This document shows, piece after piece, positions 8,441 to 17,196 of a stretch of 64,000 nucleotides of DNA. Location: contig JAKVKC010000011.1 in assembly GCA_022486705.1 (NCBI GenBank), positions 1 through 64,000 on the forward strand, in the 5' to 3' direction. The notes beneath the pieces were generated by a model. It did not search any database. It saw only the letters and a list, made by a program, of their open reading frames with translations, and was not told the origin of the DNA. The stretch's first letter is position 1, and every line of letters begins with the position of its first letter. Made by a program: the position numbers and the translations under genes. Origin of the DNA: Solobacterium sp. (lineage in GTDB: Bacteria; Bacillota_I; Bacilli_A; Erysipelotrichales; Erysipelotrichaceae).

Positions 8441-10456
8441 ATGAAAAGAAAACTAAAGTATATTTTATTAGCATTATGTGTTTCCTTCGCGCTGCTGCCA
8501 AAAGCAGTATATGCCACAGTATCACCAACGGTTGAATTATCGTTGAGCGATAACAATGGGAATTATGATGAATCCTATCAAGGTCAATATGGAACCATTC
8601 AGTATTTGGCTCTGGATGGTCAGACTTGGAAAGCTCTCAATGACGGAACAGCAATCTCGAACAGCAAGTACCTCATTCCAGCCACAGAAACCAATGGCAT
8701 CAGAACTGTAAAGATCAAAGTCACACAGCCTGCTGGAAAGACCAATACTATTTATCTGCAGCAGAATGGTGAAACCACAGATAATAAACTGACCAGCGGA
8801 ACCGAAACAACACTGACGAACTATGGCAGATTGACGATAAAAGAACTGAAAGATTTTGAATTATCGCTGACAAATAACAACAGTGTATATGATGCTTCAT
8901 ATAAATCTACCTATGGAACAATCGAGTATTCTACCGATAACAAAGCAACATGGAACGACCTAAGTGCAGCCGTATATGACCAGCAAGGTCAAAAATACAA
9001 GATTCCAGCAGAAGAGAATGCCGGGAAATGCACTGTATCTGTCAAAGTGACACAGGCCGCCTCAAATAAGGGCACAATTTCAAATGGCAATACTCCATTG
9101 ACCAGCGGCACTGCATATGATTTTGAAAACTATGCAAGTATCTCTTTCACCACTGGGCAGACGAATATTCCTGTTCCAAGCAATGCAATTTTGCTGAATA
9201 TCAGTGATAACCTGGGAAATTATTTGACCTATGATCAAGCTCATTCTCAGACAGACCCTATGGGAAATCCAGGCATTGGCATGACCCTAGCATATTCTTA
9301 TGACAATGTTAACTGGTTGGATTTTGGAAATTTCGCATCAGATTCTGATATTACAGAAGCCAATCCAGTCAATGATCAGAATATGACGGAATATACATAT
9401 GCCTTCTCCAATCACGATACCGTATACCTCAAAGTAACAAGTATGAATACCGGGAAAATGCAGTCAAAAGCATTAGAAGGAAAAACTTCTGATGACGGTG
9501 TATATTCCTATGCCGGCGATGTTATTCTGAACAAAGTTTATACTTTGAATAAAAAGAATAGTTCTTATGATCTGACTTATACGAACGGAACATTCTCTAT
9601 CATTTGGTCCTACACTAGCAGCGATGCTTCATTAAAAGTTACAAATGGAACTGTTAATGTAGTTTCTATTAACAATGCAGCACAGACAGAAGTAAAGCCT
9701 GATGAAAATGGCGTCTATATGATCCGTGCTAAAGAAGATGATGAGGTCGTCATTCAGATGATACCGAACTATGGCTATCAGTACCTTGGCGGCGGCTTCA
9801 ATGATGATGACAACCTGAAGAGCGATACAGCTGTCAGTACCTTCACCTTCAAGATGCCTTCGCGCAATCTTCACCTGCATGCATTATTCCAGAAGGTAGA
9901 CAATACTGTCACGAATACTTCTAAGAAAGTAGCTTCCGGCGATATTGCAATTGCCGATACAGAGATCACTTCAGGAAATGTCGATCTGTCCGTAGCAGAT
10001 ATCACATTGGATGCGACACAGATCAGCAACTTCGAAACAGCAGCGACCAGCTATGATATTTCTTCCTATCTGAATATCAGTCTGGATCAGGTCATCAACA
10101 AGGGCACGACCGATGCAGCTTGGACAAATCAGCTGAAAGAACTGAAGAATCCTGCTACCGTTACACTGAAGCTTGATGAAGGTGTCAATGGCAATGAGAT
10201 CGTGATCGTTCATGAAAAACATGACGGTACATTCGAGATCATCCCAACGACATATGATGCCGCTGCACAGACGATCTCCTTCACGACAACAAGCTTCTCC
10301 AACTACGCCATTGCTTCAAGAACGGTTGATGATACATACAAAGCTCCGGATACAGCCGTTCGCGATCATACAGGCGCATGGATGTTTGGTTTGCTTGCCT
10401 CTGTCAGTTTCGCTGGATACATGTTCGGTCTTCGCAGAAAGTTCAGCACGAAATAA
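8441..10456 (+). CDS. Cell-surface repeat protein with C-terminal PDT-type anchor
   Basis: A 671-residue exported protein: N-terminal signal peptide (KRKLKYILLALCVSFALL...YA), then repeats of about 105 residues starting near residues 30, 140 and 250, each opening with a motif like LSLSDNNGNYD / LSLTNNNSVYD / LNISDNLGNYL. A later module with GGGFNDDDNLKSDTAV resembles a bacterial repeat (InlB-type) domain. The C-terminus has YKAPDTAV, a hydrophobic span and a charged tail RRKFSTK, the layout of a sortase signal but without LPxTG. The repeats are probably adhesive or structural; ligand unknown. It shares this kind of tail with the 1493-residue protein at 33506-37987. Confidence 0.85.
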   Translation: MKRKLKYILLALCVSFALLPKAVYATVSPTVELSLSDNNGNYDESYQGQYGTIQYLALDGQTWKALNDGTAISNSKYLIPATETNGIRTVKIKVTQPAGKTNTIYLQQNGETTDNKLTSGTETTLTNYGRLTIKELKDFELSLTNNNSVYDASYKSTYGTIEYSTDNKATWNDLSAAVYDQQGQKYKIPAEENAGKCTVSVKVTQAASNKGTISNGNTPLTSGTAYDFENYASISFTTGQTNIPVPSNAILLNISDNLGNYLTYDQAHSQTDPMGNPGIGMTLAYSYDNVNWLDFGNFASDSDITEANPVNDQNMTEYTYAFSNHDTVYLKVTSMNTGKMQSKALEGKTSDDGVYSYAGDVILNKVYTLNKKNSSYDLTYTNGTFSIIWSYTSSDASLKVTNGTVNVVSINNAAQTEVKPDENGVYMIRAKEDDEVVIQMIPNYGYQYLGGGFNDDDNLKSDTAVSTFTFKMPSRNLHLHALFQKVDNTVTNTSKKVASGDIAIADTEITSGNVDLSVADITLDATQISNFETAATSYDISSYLNISLDQVINKGTTDAAWTNQLKELKNPATVTLKLDEGVNGNEIVIVHEKHDGTFEIIPTTYDAAAQTISFTTTSFSNYAIASRTVDDTYKAPDTAVRDHTGAWMFGLLASVSFAGYMFGLRRKFSTK

Positions 10457-10462
10457 ACAAAC

Positions 10463-10505
10463 AAAGCGATGACTTCAGGACTCTTCCTGAGATCACCGCT
10501 TTTCT
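10463..10505. terminator. Bidirectional terminator between convergent genes
   Basis: Interrupted stem AGCG-TGA-TCAGGA (10465-10480) with TCCTGA-TCA-CGCT (10485-10500), followed by TTTT on the + strand and by TTTGTTTG on the minus strand. It separates the surface-protein gene from the converging ABC transporter gene. Confidence 0.75.
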
Positions 10506-12289
10506 TATTGCTTGGCAAACTGACTGTTATATAGGCTGGTATAGAAGCCATTGGCGGCTAAGAGCTGCTCATGGCTGCCGCGTTCTATGATCCTGCCATC
10601 CTTCATGACTAAGATGAGATCCGCATTGCGTATGGTGGACAGACGATGGGCAACAATAAAGCTTGTTCTTCCTTCCATCAATTGATCAAATGCTTTCTGG
10701 ATCATGATCTCTGTTCTTGTATCAATGGAAGAGGTTGCTTCATCTAAGATCAGGATCGATGGCCGGCACAGCATGACCCGCGTGATGCAGAGCAGCTGCT
10801 TTTGGCCCTGGCTGAGACTGTCTTCCTGCAGGACCGTATCCAGCTTCTGCGGCAGTCTGCGGATGAATTCCCAGCTGTGTGCTTCTTTGGCAGCCTGAAT
10901 GATCTCAGCATCTTCTGCTTCTGGCTTGCCGATGCTGATATTGTCACGTACGGTTCCGTTCTTCAGCCAAGTATCCTGCAGTACCATGCCGAAATTCTTT
11001 CTGAGAGCGTGTCTATCCATCTGATAGATACTTGTACCATCCAGCTGAATATCCCCCTGATCCGCGTCATAAAAGCGCATCAGAAGATTGATCAGCGTCG
11101 TCTTGCCGCAGCCAGTCGGGCCGACGATTGCAACATGCATTCCTGGTCTTGCCTGCAGAGAGATATCTTCGATCAGTTTCTGATCTCTGCGATAGCTGAA
11201 GGAAACATGATCAATACGGACACTTTCTTTTGGCAATGCTTCTATGAGCGATGGATCCTGCTGCAGATCGATCGCATCTTTTTCCGGTCTTTCTTCAATC
11301 AGTGCAAAGATCCTGGCGGCACATGCCAAGGCATTCTGCAGTTCCGTAATGACCGAACTGATGTCATTGAAAGGCTTCATATACTGATTGGCATAGCTCA
11401 GCATCGCTGAAAGTCCGCCGACCGTCAGGCCCTGGGCAAAGATCTGGAAAGAACCGATCAATGCAACAAGACCATAGATGACGCTGTTGACAAATCTTGT
11501 CGAAGGATTGGTCAAAGAAGAATAGAAGGTCGCTTTCTGATACGCATCTTTCAGCTGCGTGTTGACCTCACGGAATTGTTCCGATGCTTTCTGTTCATGA
11601 CCAAAGGCTTTTACCACTTTGGCATTGCCGACCATTTCTTCAATCAGAGAGGTCTCGTCCCCTCTGATCTTCGTCTGTCTGCGGAACATGGTATATGAGT
11701 GAGAGGCGATGAATTTTGCGATCCAGAAGCTGAGCGGCGTCGCCAATACAACAAGAAGCGTGATCAGAATATTTTTAGAGAACATAAAAGCAATCGTCGC
11801 AATGATCGTAACAATGCCAGTGAACAGCTGCGTAAAGCCAAGCAGCAGTCCATCGGACAGCTGATCGGTATCCGCGATCATCCGACTGACAATATCACCG
11901 GAAGAATGCCCATCCAAATAGGAAAGAGGCAGGACCTGGATCTGGCGTATGGCCTTGGCACGAATGTCTCTGACCGCCGCATAGGCCATGCGATTGTTGA
12001 TGCGGTTCATCAGATAGACCGCAAGTGAGGAAAGCAGCACTAAGAGAATAATCCTGCTCAATGTATGTATGACCAGATCAAAGTCAACATTTCCCTGGGC
12101 AATGATCGCATCGATCGCATTGCCGAATAAGATCGGCACATAGAGCTGCAGGATCACTGATATTCCTGCTAATACAATCGACAGGATCAGCAGGTATTTA
12201 TAGCTGCCGATGACATGCAGTACTTTTTTCAATGTATCCCAGGAATTTACTTCACCCTGTTTTATATCCTTTATTGTCGGATGCTTCAT
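10505..12289 (-). CDS. ABC exporter half-transporter (ATPase with canonical catalytic Glu)
   Basis: A 594-residue fusion of an N-terminal six-helix membrane domain (about 30-320) and a C-terminal ATPase (about 355-590). Walker A is GPTGCGKTTL, the signature is the degenerate LSQGQKQLL, and Walker B ends ILILDEATSS with the catalytic Glu intact. It overlaps the next gene by four bases, so both are translated together and should form a heterodimeric exporter (TmrAB/BmrCD type). Substrates of such pairs are typically drugs, lipids or peptides; nothing here fixes which. AGGAGGTG precedes the start. Confidence 0.93.
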   Translation of the reverse strand: MKHPTIKDIKQGEVNSWDTLKKVLHVIGSYKYLLILSIVLAGISVILQLYVPILFGNAIDAIIAQGNVDFDLVIHTLSRIILLVLLSSLAVYLMNRINNRMAYAAVRDIRAKAIRQIQVLPLSYLDGHSSGDIVSRMIADTDQLSDGLLLGFTQLFTGIVTIIATIAFMFSKNILITLLVVLATPLSFWIAKFIASHSYTMFRRQTKIRGDETSLIEEMVGNAKVVKAFGHEQKASEQFREVNTQLKDAYQKATFYSSLTNPSTRFVNSVIYGLVALIGSFQIFAQGLTVGGLSAMLSYANQYMKPFNDISSVITELQNALACAARIFALIEERPEKDAIDLQQDPSLIEALPKESVRIDHVSFSYRRDQKLIEDISLQARPGMHVAIVGPTGCGKTTLINLLMRFYDADQGDIQLDGTSIYQMDRHALRKNFGMVLQDTWLKNGTVRDNISIGKPEAEDAEIIQAAKEAHSWEFIRRLPQKLDTVLQEDSLSQGQKQLLCITRVMLCRPSILILDEATSSIDTRTEIMIQKAFDQLMEGRTSFIVAHRLSTIRNADLILVMKDGRIIERGSHEQLLAANGFYTSLYNSQFAKQ

Positions 12290-14025
12290 GCCAGCACCTC
12301 CTGAGAAGAGGTGCTCTTTTCAGGATACTGCGATGCATAGATCTCCTGATAGACCGAACAGTTCTTCAGCAGCTGTTCATGCGTACCGCTGCCCGCTAAG
12401 CATCCATCATTCAATACAAGGACCTTGTCGAGGCCCATCATTGAAGATATCCTCTGCGACACAATAATGATCACAGTATCTTTGGCAATATCACGCAGAG
12501 CCCTGCGCAGTGCAGCATCTGTCGCAAAGTCCAGTGCACTGGCACTGTCGTCCAGGATCAGGATCTCCGGTCTTTTGACCAGAGCCCGCGCAATTGTCAG
12601 TCTCTGCTTCTGCCCGCCGGACAGATTCGCCCCATGCTGCTGAAGAACATAATCCAAACCGCCTTTTCCATCCACGATCTCTTTGGCCTGGGCTGTGATC
12701 AATGCCTGTTCGATCTCTGCATCGCTCGCATCTTCTCTGCCCCATTTCATATTGTCACGGATCGTGCCTTGGAACAGCACTGCTTTCTGCGGCACAATGC
12801 CAATGAGATCCGTCAGCTGATGTGCCCCATAGTCTTTGACATTGATGCCATCCACTTTCACTTCTCCCTGATTGACATCATAGAAACGCGGGATCAGATT
12901 GATCAGCGTTGATTTGCCGCTGCCGGTGCCGCCGATGATGCCGACCGTCTGTCCTGCATGAATGGCAAAGTTCAGATCTGATAGAGCATCTTCCGAAGCA
13001 TCTTTATATCGCATAGAAACATGTTCAAAGGCAATCGTACCGTGCTCAGATGAAGAAACATTCGCAGCCGGATATGACATGCCGGGATCGATCGCCAGGA
13101 TCTGGAAAACACGATTTCCGCAGGCAATGGATTTGTTGATCGTAATGATCAGCGAAGCCAGCTTGATCAATTCAATGATCATCTGTGCCATATAGCTGTA
13201 CAGTGCGACCGTATCCCCCTGCAGCATCTCTCCATAATTGACCTGCAATGCTCCCACATAGATCAGCACAGCCGCCGCAATATTGATCAATGCATAGGTA
13301 AGAGGATTCAGCAGGGCAGATATTTTCCCAACAAATTCATTGATCTTTGTCAGGTCTTCATTCTTCTGATCAAAGTCCTTTACTTCTTCCCGTTCCTTGC
13401 CAAACGCACGAATGACCCGTACGCCATTAAGATTTTCTCTGGTCATATGCATGACCGCATCCAGCTTTGCCTGCACTTTGCGGAACAAAGGAATACTGAC
13501 AAGCATGATGCCAAAAACAGCAGCAGCCAAAATAGGTATGGCCACGGCAAATACCAAAGCCGCTTTGACATTGATCGTAAAGGCCAGGATCATCGAACCA
13601 AAAACGATGAACGGGCTCCGCAGCAAAAGCCGCAGGCCCATATTGATGCCTGTCTGAATCTGATTGATATCGCTGGTCAGCCGTGTGATCAGCGTGCTGC
13701 TTCCCAATGTATCCAATGTACTGAAGGACATCGCTTCAATATGATCAAAGAGATCCTGCCGCAGATCTGTACCGACTTCCGCACTGACTTTGGCCGCATA
13801 ATACTGAGCGATCACACTGAAGAATAAGCCAAGGACAGCCAAAAGCAGAATGAACAGAAAACAATAAAATATATACTGTGTGTCATGATTGGCAATGCCT
13901 TGATTGATCAAGGCAGCGACCGCCAAAGGCACCAGCAGATCCATGCATGCCTCCAGCAGTTTAAATAAAGGAGCCAGGACCGTCTCCTTTTCATGTCCTT
14001 TCAGATACTTCTTCAGTTCTTTCAT
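12286..14025 (-). CDS. ABC exporter half-transporter (ATPase with degenerate catalytic residue)
   Basis: A 579-residue membrane-ATPase fusion, partner of the gene that overlaps its end by four bases. Walker A is GGTGSGKSTL and the signature is the consensus LSGGQKQRL, but the residue after Walker B is Asp (ILILDDSASALD) instead of Glu, the mark of the non-hydrolysing site in heterodimeric exporters. Together the two genes give one canonical and one degenerate ATP site. First gene of the operon, with AGGT ahead of the ATG, and divergent from a LysR regulator 85 bases away, which probably controls it. Confidence 0.93.
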   Translation of the reverse strand: MKELKKYLKGHEKETVLAPLFKLLEACMDLLVPLAVAALINQGIANHDTQYIFYCFLFILLLAVLGLFFSVIAQYYAAKVSAEVGTDLRQDLFDHIEAMSFSTLDTLGSSTLITRLTSDINQIQTGINMGLRLLLRSPFIVFGSMILAFTINVKAALVFAVAIPILAAAVFGIMLVSIPLFRKVQAKLDAVMHMTRENLNGVRVIRAFGKEREEVKDFDQKNEDLTKINEFVGKISALLNPLTYALINIAAAVLIYVGALQVNYGEMLQGDTVALYSYMAQMIIELIKLASLIITINKSIACGNRVFQILAIDPGMSYPAANVSSSEHGTIAFEHVSMRYKDASEDALSDLNFAIHAGQTVGIIGGTGSGKSTLINLIPRFYDVNQGEVKVDGINVKDYGAHQLTDLIGIVPQKAVLFQGTIRDNMKWGREDASDAEIEQALITAQAKEIVDGKGGLDYVLQQHGANLSGGQKQRLTIARALVKRPEILILDDSASALDFATDAALRRALRDIAKDTVIIIVSQRISSMMGLDKVLVLNDGCLAGSGTHEQLLKNCSVYQEIYASQYPEKSTSSQEVLA

Positions 14026-14074
14026 ATTTTTACCTCAGAAGAATCGTATCACGGACTAAGCTATACATAAAATA

Positions 14075-14102
14075 TTGTTTTTATTCCTTTGCTATATATA
14101 AT
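14075..14102 (+). promoter_or_regulatory. Promoter of the LysR gene, placed so that the mRNA would be nearly leaderless
   Basis: TTGTTT (14075-14080), a 16-base spacer and a perfect TATAAT (14097-14102). The start codon follows only 8 bases after the -10 box, so transcription should begin 1-2 bases before ATG. No Shine-Dalgarno sequence can fit. Confidence 0.6.
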
Positions 14103-14110
14103 TTATATAT

Positions 14111-14947
14111 ATGGAACTCAGACAGCTTATTTATTTTACATCGATCGCAGAACACGGCAGTATCAGTGCAGCCGCCCGAGCACTGCATATGTCGCAGCCT
14201 CCTTTAAGCTATGCAATCGATCAATTGGAAGCCGAGATCGGTGTTAAGCTTTTTGAGCGTTCCGTCAAAGGCATTGTGCTGACGTCTGCTGGACAGCTTT
14301 TCTATCAGCGTGCCAATGATATTCTGCTCCGTTCAGACTCTGCCATACGCGAAGTCAGTCACATTGCCGACCGCCGGACCTTCCGCATTGGCCTGACACC
14401 GACCGTTGTTCCAGTTCTTGCCAGCTCCTTATGCCAGCTAGAAAAGAAAGATCATTCCCTGCAGCTGGAGATTCATGAAGGCAATACGTATGCTTTGAAG
14501 AAACAGCTGGATGACGGAACGATCGATGCAGCTGTGATCCGGACACCGGTCAATCTGCAGGGATGCAGATATGTAAAGATCATGGATGAACCAATGGCGG
14601 CAGTCTTTCAGAAGAACAGAAAGAAGAAGACGGTCGCACTGAAAGAGCTCAGCGGGATCCCTTTGATCGTCTACCGCCGCTATGAGCCATTGATCACCGA
14701 GACTTTTCAGAAACATGCATTAGAGCTCAATATCATCTGCGAATGCGATGATGCACGCACAGCTCTGCAGTTTGCTGAAGACGGTCTAGGCACTGCCATT
14801 GTACCTATGACAATTGCCGCAAAAGAAAAAGGCCTATGCATCACCGAGATCCAGGCCAAAGAGCTCCATACTTCTATTCTGCTTGCATGGCATCATACGA
14901 AGCCGATCATTGATGAACTGATCGAGATCGTAAACAAAAACCACTGA
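14111..14947 (+). CDS. LysR-family transcriptional regulator
   Basis: A 278-residue regulator: N-terminal winged helix-turn-helix (MELRQLIYFTSIAEHGSISAAARALHMSQPPLS is the classic LysR opening, described here by position 1-33), linker helix to about 85, and a periplasmic-binding-like effector domain. It is slightly short for the family (about 290-310), mostly at the C-terminus. It is divergent from the ABC exporter pair and probably controls it together with its own expression. The start is secure from homology to the family opening, yet no ribosome binding site precedes it; the mRNA may be leaderless. Confidence 0.92.
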   Translation: MELRQLIYFTSIAEHGSISAAARALHMSQPPLSYAIDQLEAEIGVKLFERSVKGIVLTSAGQLFYQRANDILLRSDSAIREVSHIADRRTFRIGLTPTVVPVLASSLCQLEKKDHSLQLEIHEGNTYALKKQLDDGTIDAAVIRTPVNLQGCRYVKIMDEPMAAVFQKNRKKKTVALKELSGIPLIVYRRYEPLITETFQKHALELNIICECDDARTALQFAEDGLGTAIVPMTIAAKEKGLCITEIQAKELHTSILLAWHHTKPIIDELIEIVNKNH

Positions 14948-14958
14948 ATACTCAGTGG
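14934..14958 (-). terminator. Terminator of the DUF4190-like gene, overlapping the LysR gene end
   Basis: CCACTGA (14941-14947) pairs with TCAGTGG (14952-14958); on the minus strand the stem is followed by TTTTTG. The stem overlaps the LysR stop codon, which is an economical arrangement between convergent genes. There is no T run on the + side. Confidence 0.65.
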
Positions 14959-14972
14959 CTCCCCCAAACTGT

Positions 14973-15572
14973 TTATTGCATGGATACCGTAACGATCTTG
15001 AATGTGGCTGCTTTGACAGCTTCCAGCTGATCCGATGATATATAAGCAAATGCATCGAATTCCTGTTTCTGTCCCGCGCCAAGATCATTGGCATATACAT
15101 AATCATCTTTGATACGGCTGCCATCACTGGCATCTGCTTCCAGCTGAATGGAAAATGACTTTGACTCATTTGTTAGATTTGTAACTGTTACAGGCAGTGA
15201 AGTCTTAGTCATTCCATACTGCTCTTCACTGACCGTAAATGCACCAAGATCAACAGTGACATCTTTTCCTAGGATCTCTTCTGTATTTTTACCAGATGCA
15301 TCAGATAGTTTATTCTGCGCAGTATCCAGTGTTTTTTTATAGGATGCCTGCAAAGCCAAAGTAATGACCATTGCCAGAATACAGAGGATCAGTCCGACAA
15401 TTGTGATCCCTTTTTTATTCTTCTTGATCAAACCTATAATGCCTAAGATCAAGCCGATGATGCCGAGTACAAATGCTGCATTGTTAATGATGGGAATAAA
15501 GGCAAATGCAGTACCGATGATGCCAAGTATCAATGAAGCAATGCCCAGACCCGCTTTCTTTTTCTGATCCAT
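14973..15572 (-). CDS. Membrane protein with DUF4190-like head and DUF4352-like exported domain
   Basis: A 199-residue protein. Residues 7-55 hold two hydrophobic Gly/Ile-rich hairpins typical of DUF4190 (LGIASLILGIIGTAFAFI), and 58-80 a third membrane span. The rest (about 85-199) is a soluble, strand-rich domain with the pattern of DUF4352 immunoglobulin-like domains (VDLGAFTVSEEQYG, VTVTNLTNESKSFSIQ), likely outside the cell. Function unknown. GGGAGAAAG precedes the start. It lies downstream of the Ser/Thr kinase on the same strand but is separated from it by a strong terminator. Confidence 0.78.
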   Translation of the reverse strand: MDQKKKAGLGIASLILGIIGTAFAFIPIINNAAFVLGIIGLILGIIGLIKKNKKGITIVGLILCILAMVITLALQASYKKTLDTAQNKLSDASGKNTEEILGKDVTVDLGAFTVSEEQYGMTKTSLPVTVTNLTNESKSFSIQLEADASDGSRIKDDYVYANDLGAGQKQEFDAFAYISSDQLEAVKAATFKIVTVSMQ

Positions 15573-15611
15573 CTTTTCTTTCTCCCTTATGAAGTACTGC
15601 TATCATAAGGC

Positions 15612-15645
15612 AGAAAAAAAAGAATTGGTGTCCTGCTAGGACACC
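15612..15645 (-). terminator. Terminator after the Ser/Thr kinase gene
   Basis: On the minus strand GGTGTCCT (15638-15645) pairs with AGGACACC (15627-15634), followed after AATTC by eight T. It begins two bases past the kinase stop codon. Confidence 0.8.
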
Positions 15646-15647
15646 GT

Positions 15648-16640
15648 TTATTTTAGTTGGAACATGGATACGATCGTTGTACTGATAATTGCCCACAGGA
15701 ACAGCAGTATGACCATAGCCAGCGCATATCCAAGACAGCGGATCAGATAATTTCGATGATGGAGCAATGGCCATACATCATAGATCCCAGTAAAATGAGA
15801 AAGCAGATCCAGACAGCTGAAGATCATGCATGTCTCACAGACCGCATTGACGATCTCTTTTGAAGAAGAAAAATCGCATCTTTGCGTGATATATGACAGC
15901 CAAGAGATACCAAGGAGGACCGCCAAAAGTTTTCCCATTGAAAATTTAAATCTTTTTCGATGTGCTGAAATCGCATCGCTGACTTCCTGGGCAGACTGAT
16001 ATCTGTCTTCCGGAGAAAAGCGGGAAGCTTTCTCAGCTATCTTCAGCATCTTCTCATTCTGCGGGAACATTTTCTTCATCAGGATGCCTAATGCATAGAT
16101 ATCTGTTCTTTCGTCACTTGGCTTGAAGCCATACTGTTCCGGTGCCGCATTGCCTTCAGTGCCGATCAGCACTGTATCTTTTTCTTCCTGCGGGGAATAG
16201 ATCTTTGCCGCATCATAATCAATGATCTTTACAATGCGATCATTGGTGATCATGATATTCGATGCTTTGAGGTCGCGGTGAATGATCTTTGGTTCTGCCT
16301 GATGCAGAAACGAAAGACCGTCGCAGATCTGTCTGACGATATGTATTTTTTCTTCTCCTGAAAGAAGATCATTTTCCAAAAGATATTCCAAAGTACTGCC
16401 CGAGATCAGCTCTTCTATAACGATCAGTTTTGGACCATCCTGCCAATAGCTTTCAATGCGGGGAATATGCTGTGAAGGGTGATCCTTCAGATAAGCAAAG
16501 ACGGGAATACTGTATATATCCAGTGTTTTCTTCAGAAATATCTGCTGCGATATACTGTCCTTTACAAGGATCTGTCCGTTTTCTTCGGAAGCAATTTCGT
16601 TATATCTGCATTTTTCAAATTCTATCTGATTGGCTGTCAT
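15648..16640 (-). CDS. Hanks-type Ser/Thr protein kinase with C-terminal membrane segments
   Basis: A 330-residue kinase. The catalytic loop HRDLKASN (121-128) and metal-binding DYD (141-143, in place of DFG) are intact, and GTEGNAAPEQYG (160-171) is a good activation segment/APE region. The glycine loop is not recognisable and the N-lobe is short. After about residue 240 come three hydrophobic spans, so the kinase domain is cytosolic and tail-anchored, without PASTA or other extracellular sensor domains. It is divergent from a helix-turn-helix-like gene with 34 bases between the starts. No ribosome site precedes ATG; TATAAT lies 9 bases upstream, suggesting an almost leaderless mRNA. Confidence 0.9.
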   Translation of the reverse strand: MTANQIEFEKCRYNEIASEENGQILVKDSISQQIFLKKTLDIYSIPVFAYLKDHPSQHIPRIESYWQDGPKLIVIEELISGSTLEYLLENDLLSGEEKIHIVRQICDGLSFLHQAEPKIIHRDLKASNIMITNDRIVKIIDYDAAKIYSPQEEKDTVLIGTEGNAAPEQYGFKPSDERTDIYALGILMKKMFPQNEKMLKIAEKASRFSPEDRYQSAQEVSDAISAHRKRFKFSMGKLLAVLLGISWLSYITQRCDFSSSKEIVNAVCETCMIFSCLDLLSHFTGIYDVWPLLHHRNYLIRCLGYALAMVILLFLWAIISTTIVSMFQLK

Positions 16641-16649
16641 AGCTTTATA

Positions 16650-16655
16650 ATTATA
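16650..16655 (-). promoter_or_regulatory. -10 box abutting the kinase start codon
   Basis: On the minus strand a perfect TATAAT lies at 16655-16650, with 9 bases to the kinase ATG at 16640; the predicted leader is about 3 bases. No convincing -35 box is seen at 16-18 bases, so another factor or an extended -10 may be used. Confidence 0.45.
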
Positions 16656-16674
16656 CTATCACGGAAGGAATCGT

Positions 16675-17109
16675 ATGAAAGAAAGCACAACAAAAAAACT
16701 AGAAGAGATCCTCTTGAATATTGATGATGAAAACGAACTTGATCAGTTTCTGAAGAACACACCGCAGAAGCATCCGTTAATGAGCTTTGCGGAATATCTG
16801 CAGTCTTTTCTCCGCGATGATGAACAGGCAAGAAGCAGTCTTCTGCGCAGCAGCGGGATCGAACGCACTTATTTCTACCATCTTCTTTCTGGTGCAAAAC
16901 AGCCGGGCCGAGATAAGATCCTGCGGATCAGCATTGCGATGAAATGGAATGCTGAGGAAACACAGCAGGCCCTGCGCTGCGGGAATCAGGCCATCCTGTA
17001 TGCTAAGAATATGCATGATGCCGTGATCCTGTTTGCCCTGCATCACAAACTGTCAGTGTCTGATGCCAATGACCTGCTGGACAGCTATCATTTAGATATT
17101 CTGGATTAG
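16675..17109 (+). CDS. Helix-turn-helix-like protein paired with the kinase
   Basis: A 144-residue all-helical protein. The stretch from about 55 to 100 (RSSLLRSSGIERTYFYHLL...GRDKILRISIAMKW) has the spacing of an XRE-type helix-turn-helix, and the remaining helices resemble the tail seen in regulators encoded beside small Ser/Thr kinases in Bacillota. A strong GGAAGGA precedes ATG, unlike the divergent kinase gene. The obvious reading is a DNA-binding protein phosphorylated by, or controlling, the kinase across the 34-base shared promoter; that link is inference from position. Confidence 0.75.
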   Translation: MKESTTKKLEEILLNIDDENELDQFLKNTPQKHPLMSFAEYLQSFLRDDEQARSSLLRSSGIERTYFYHLLSGAKQPGRDKILRISIAMKWNAEETQQALRCGNQAILYAKNMHDAVILFALHHKLSVSDANDLLDSYHLDILD

Positions 17110-17196
17110 CATCTGGTCTTATTTTATTTTATCAATCTGGATGTTTTCATAGATTCACTTTTCCATTATCATAATTGACAAAAGAGAGGTCATTCT

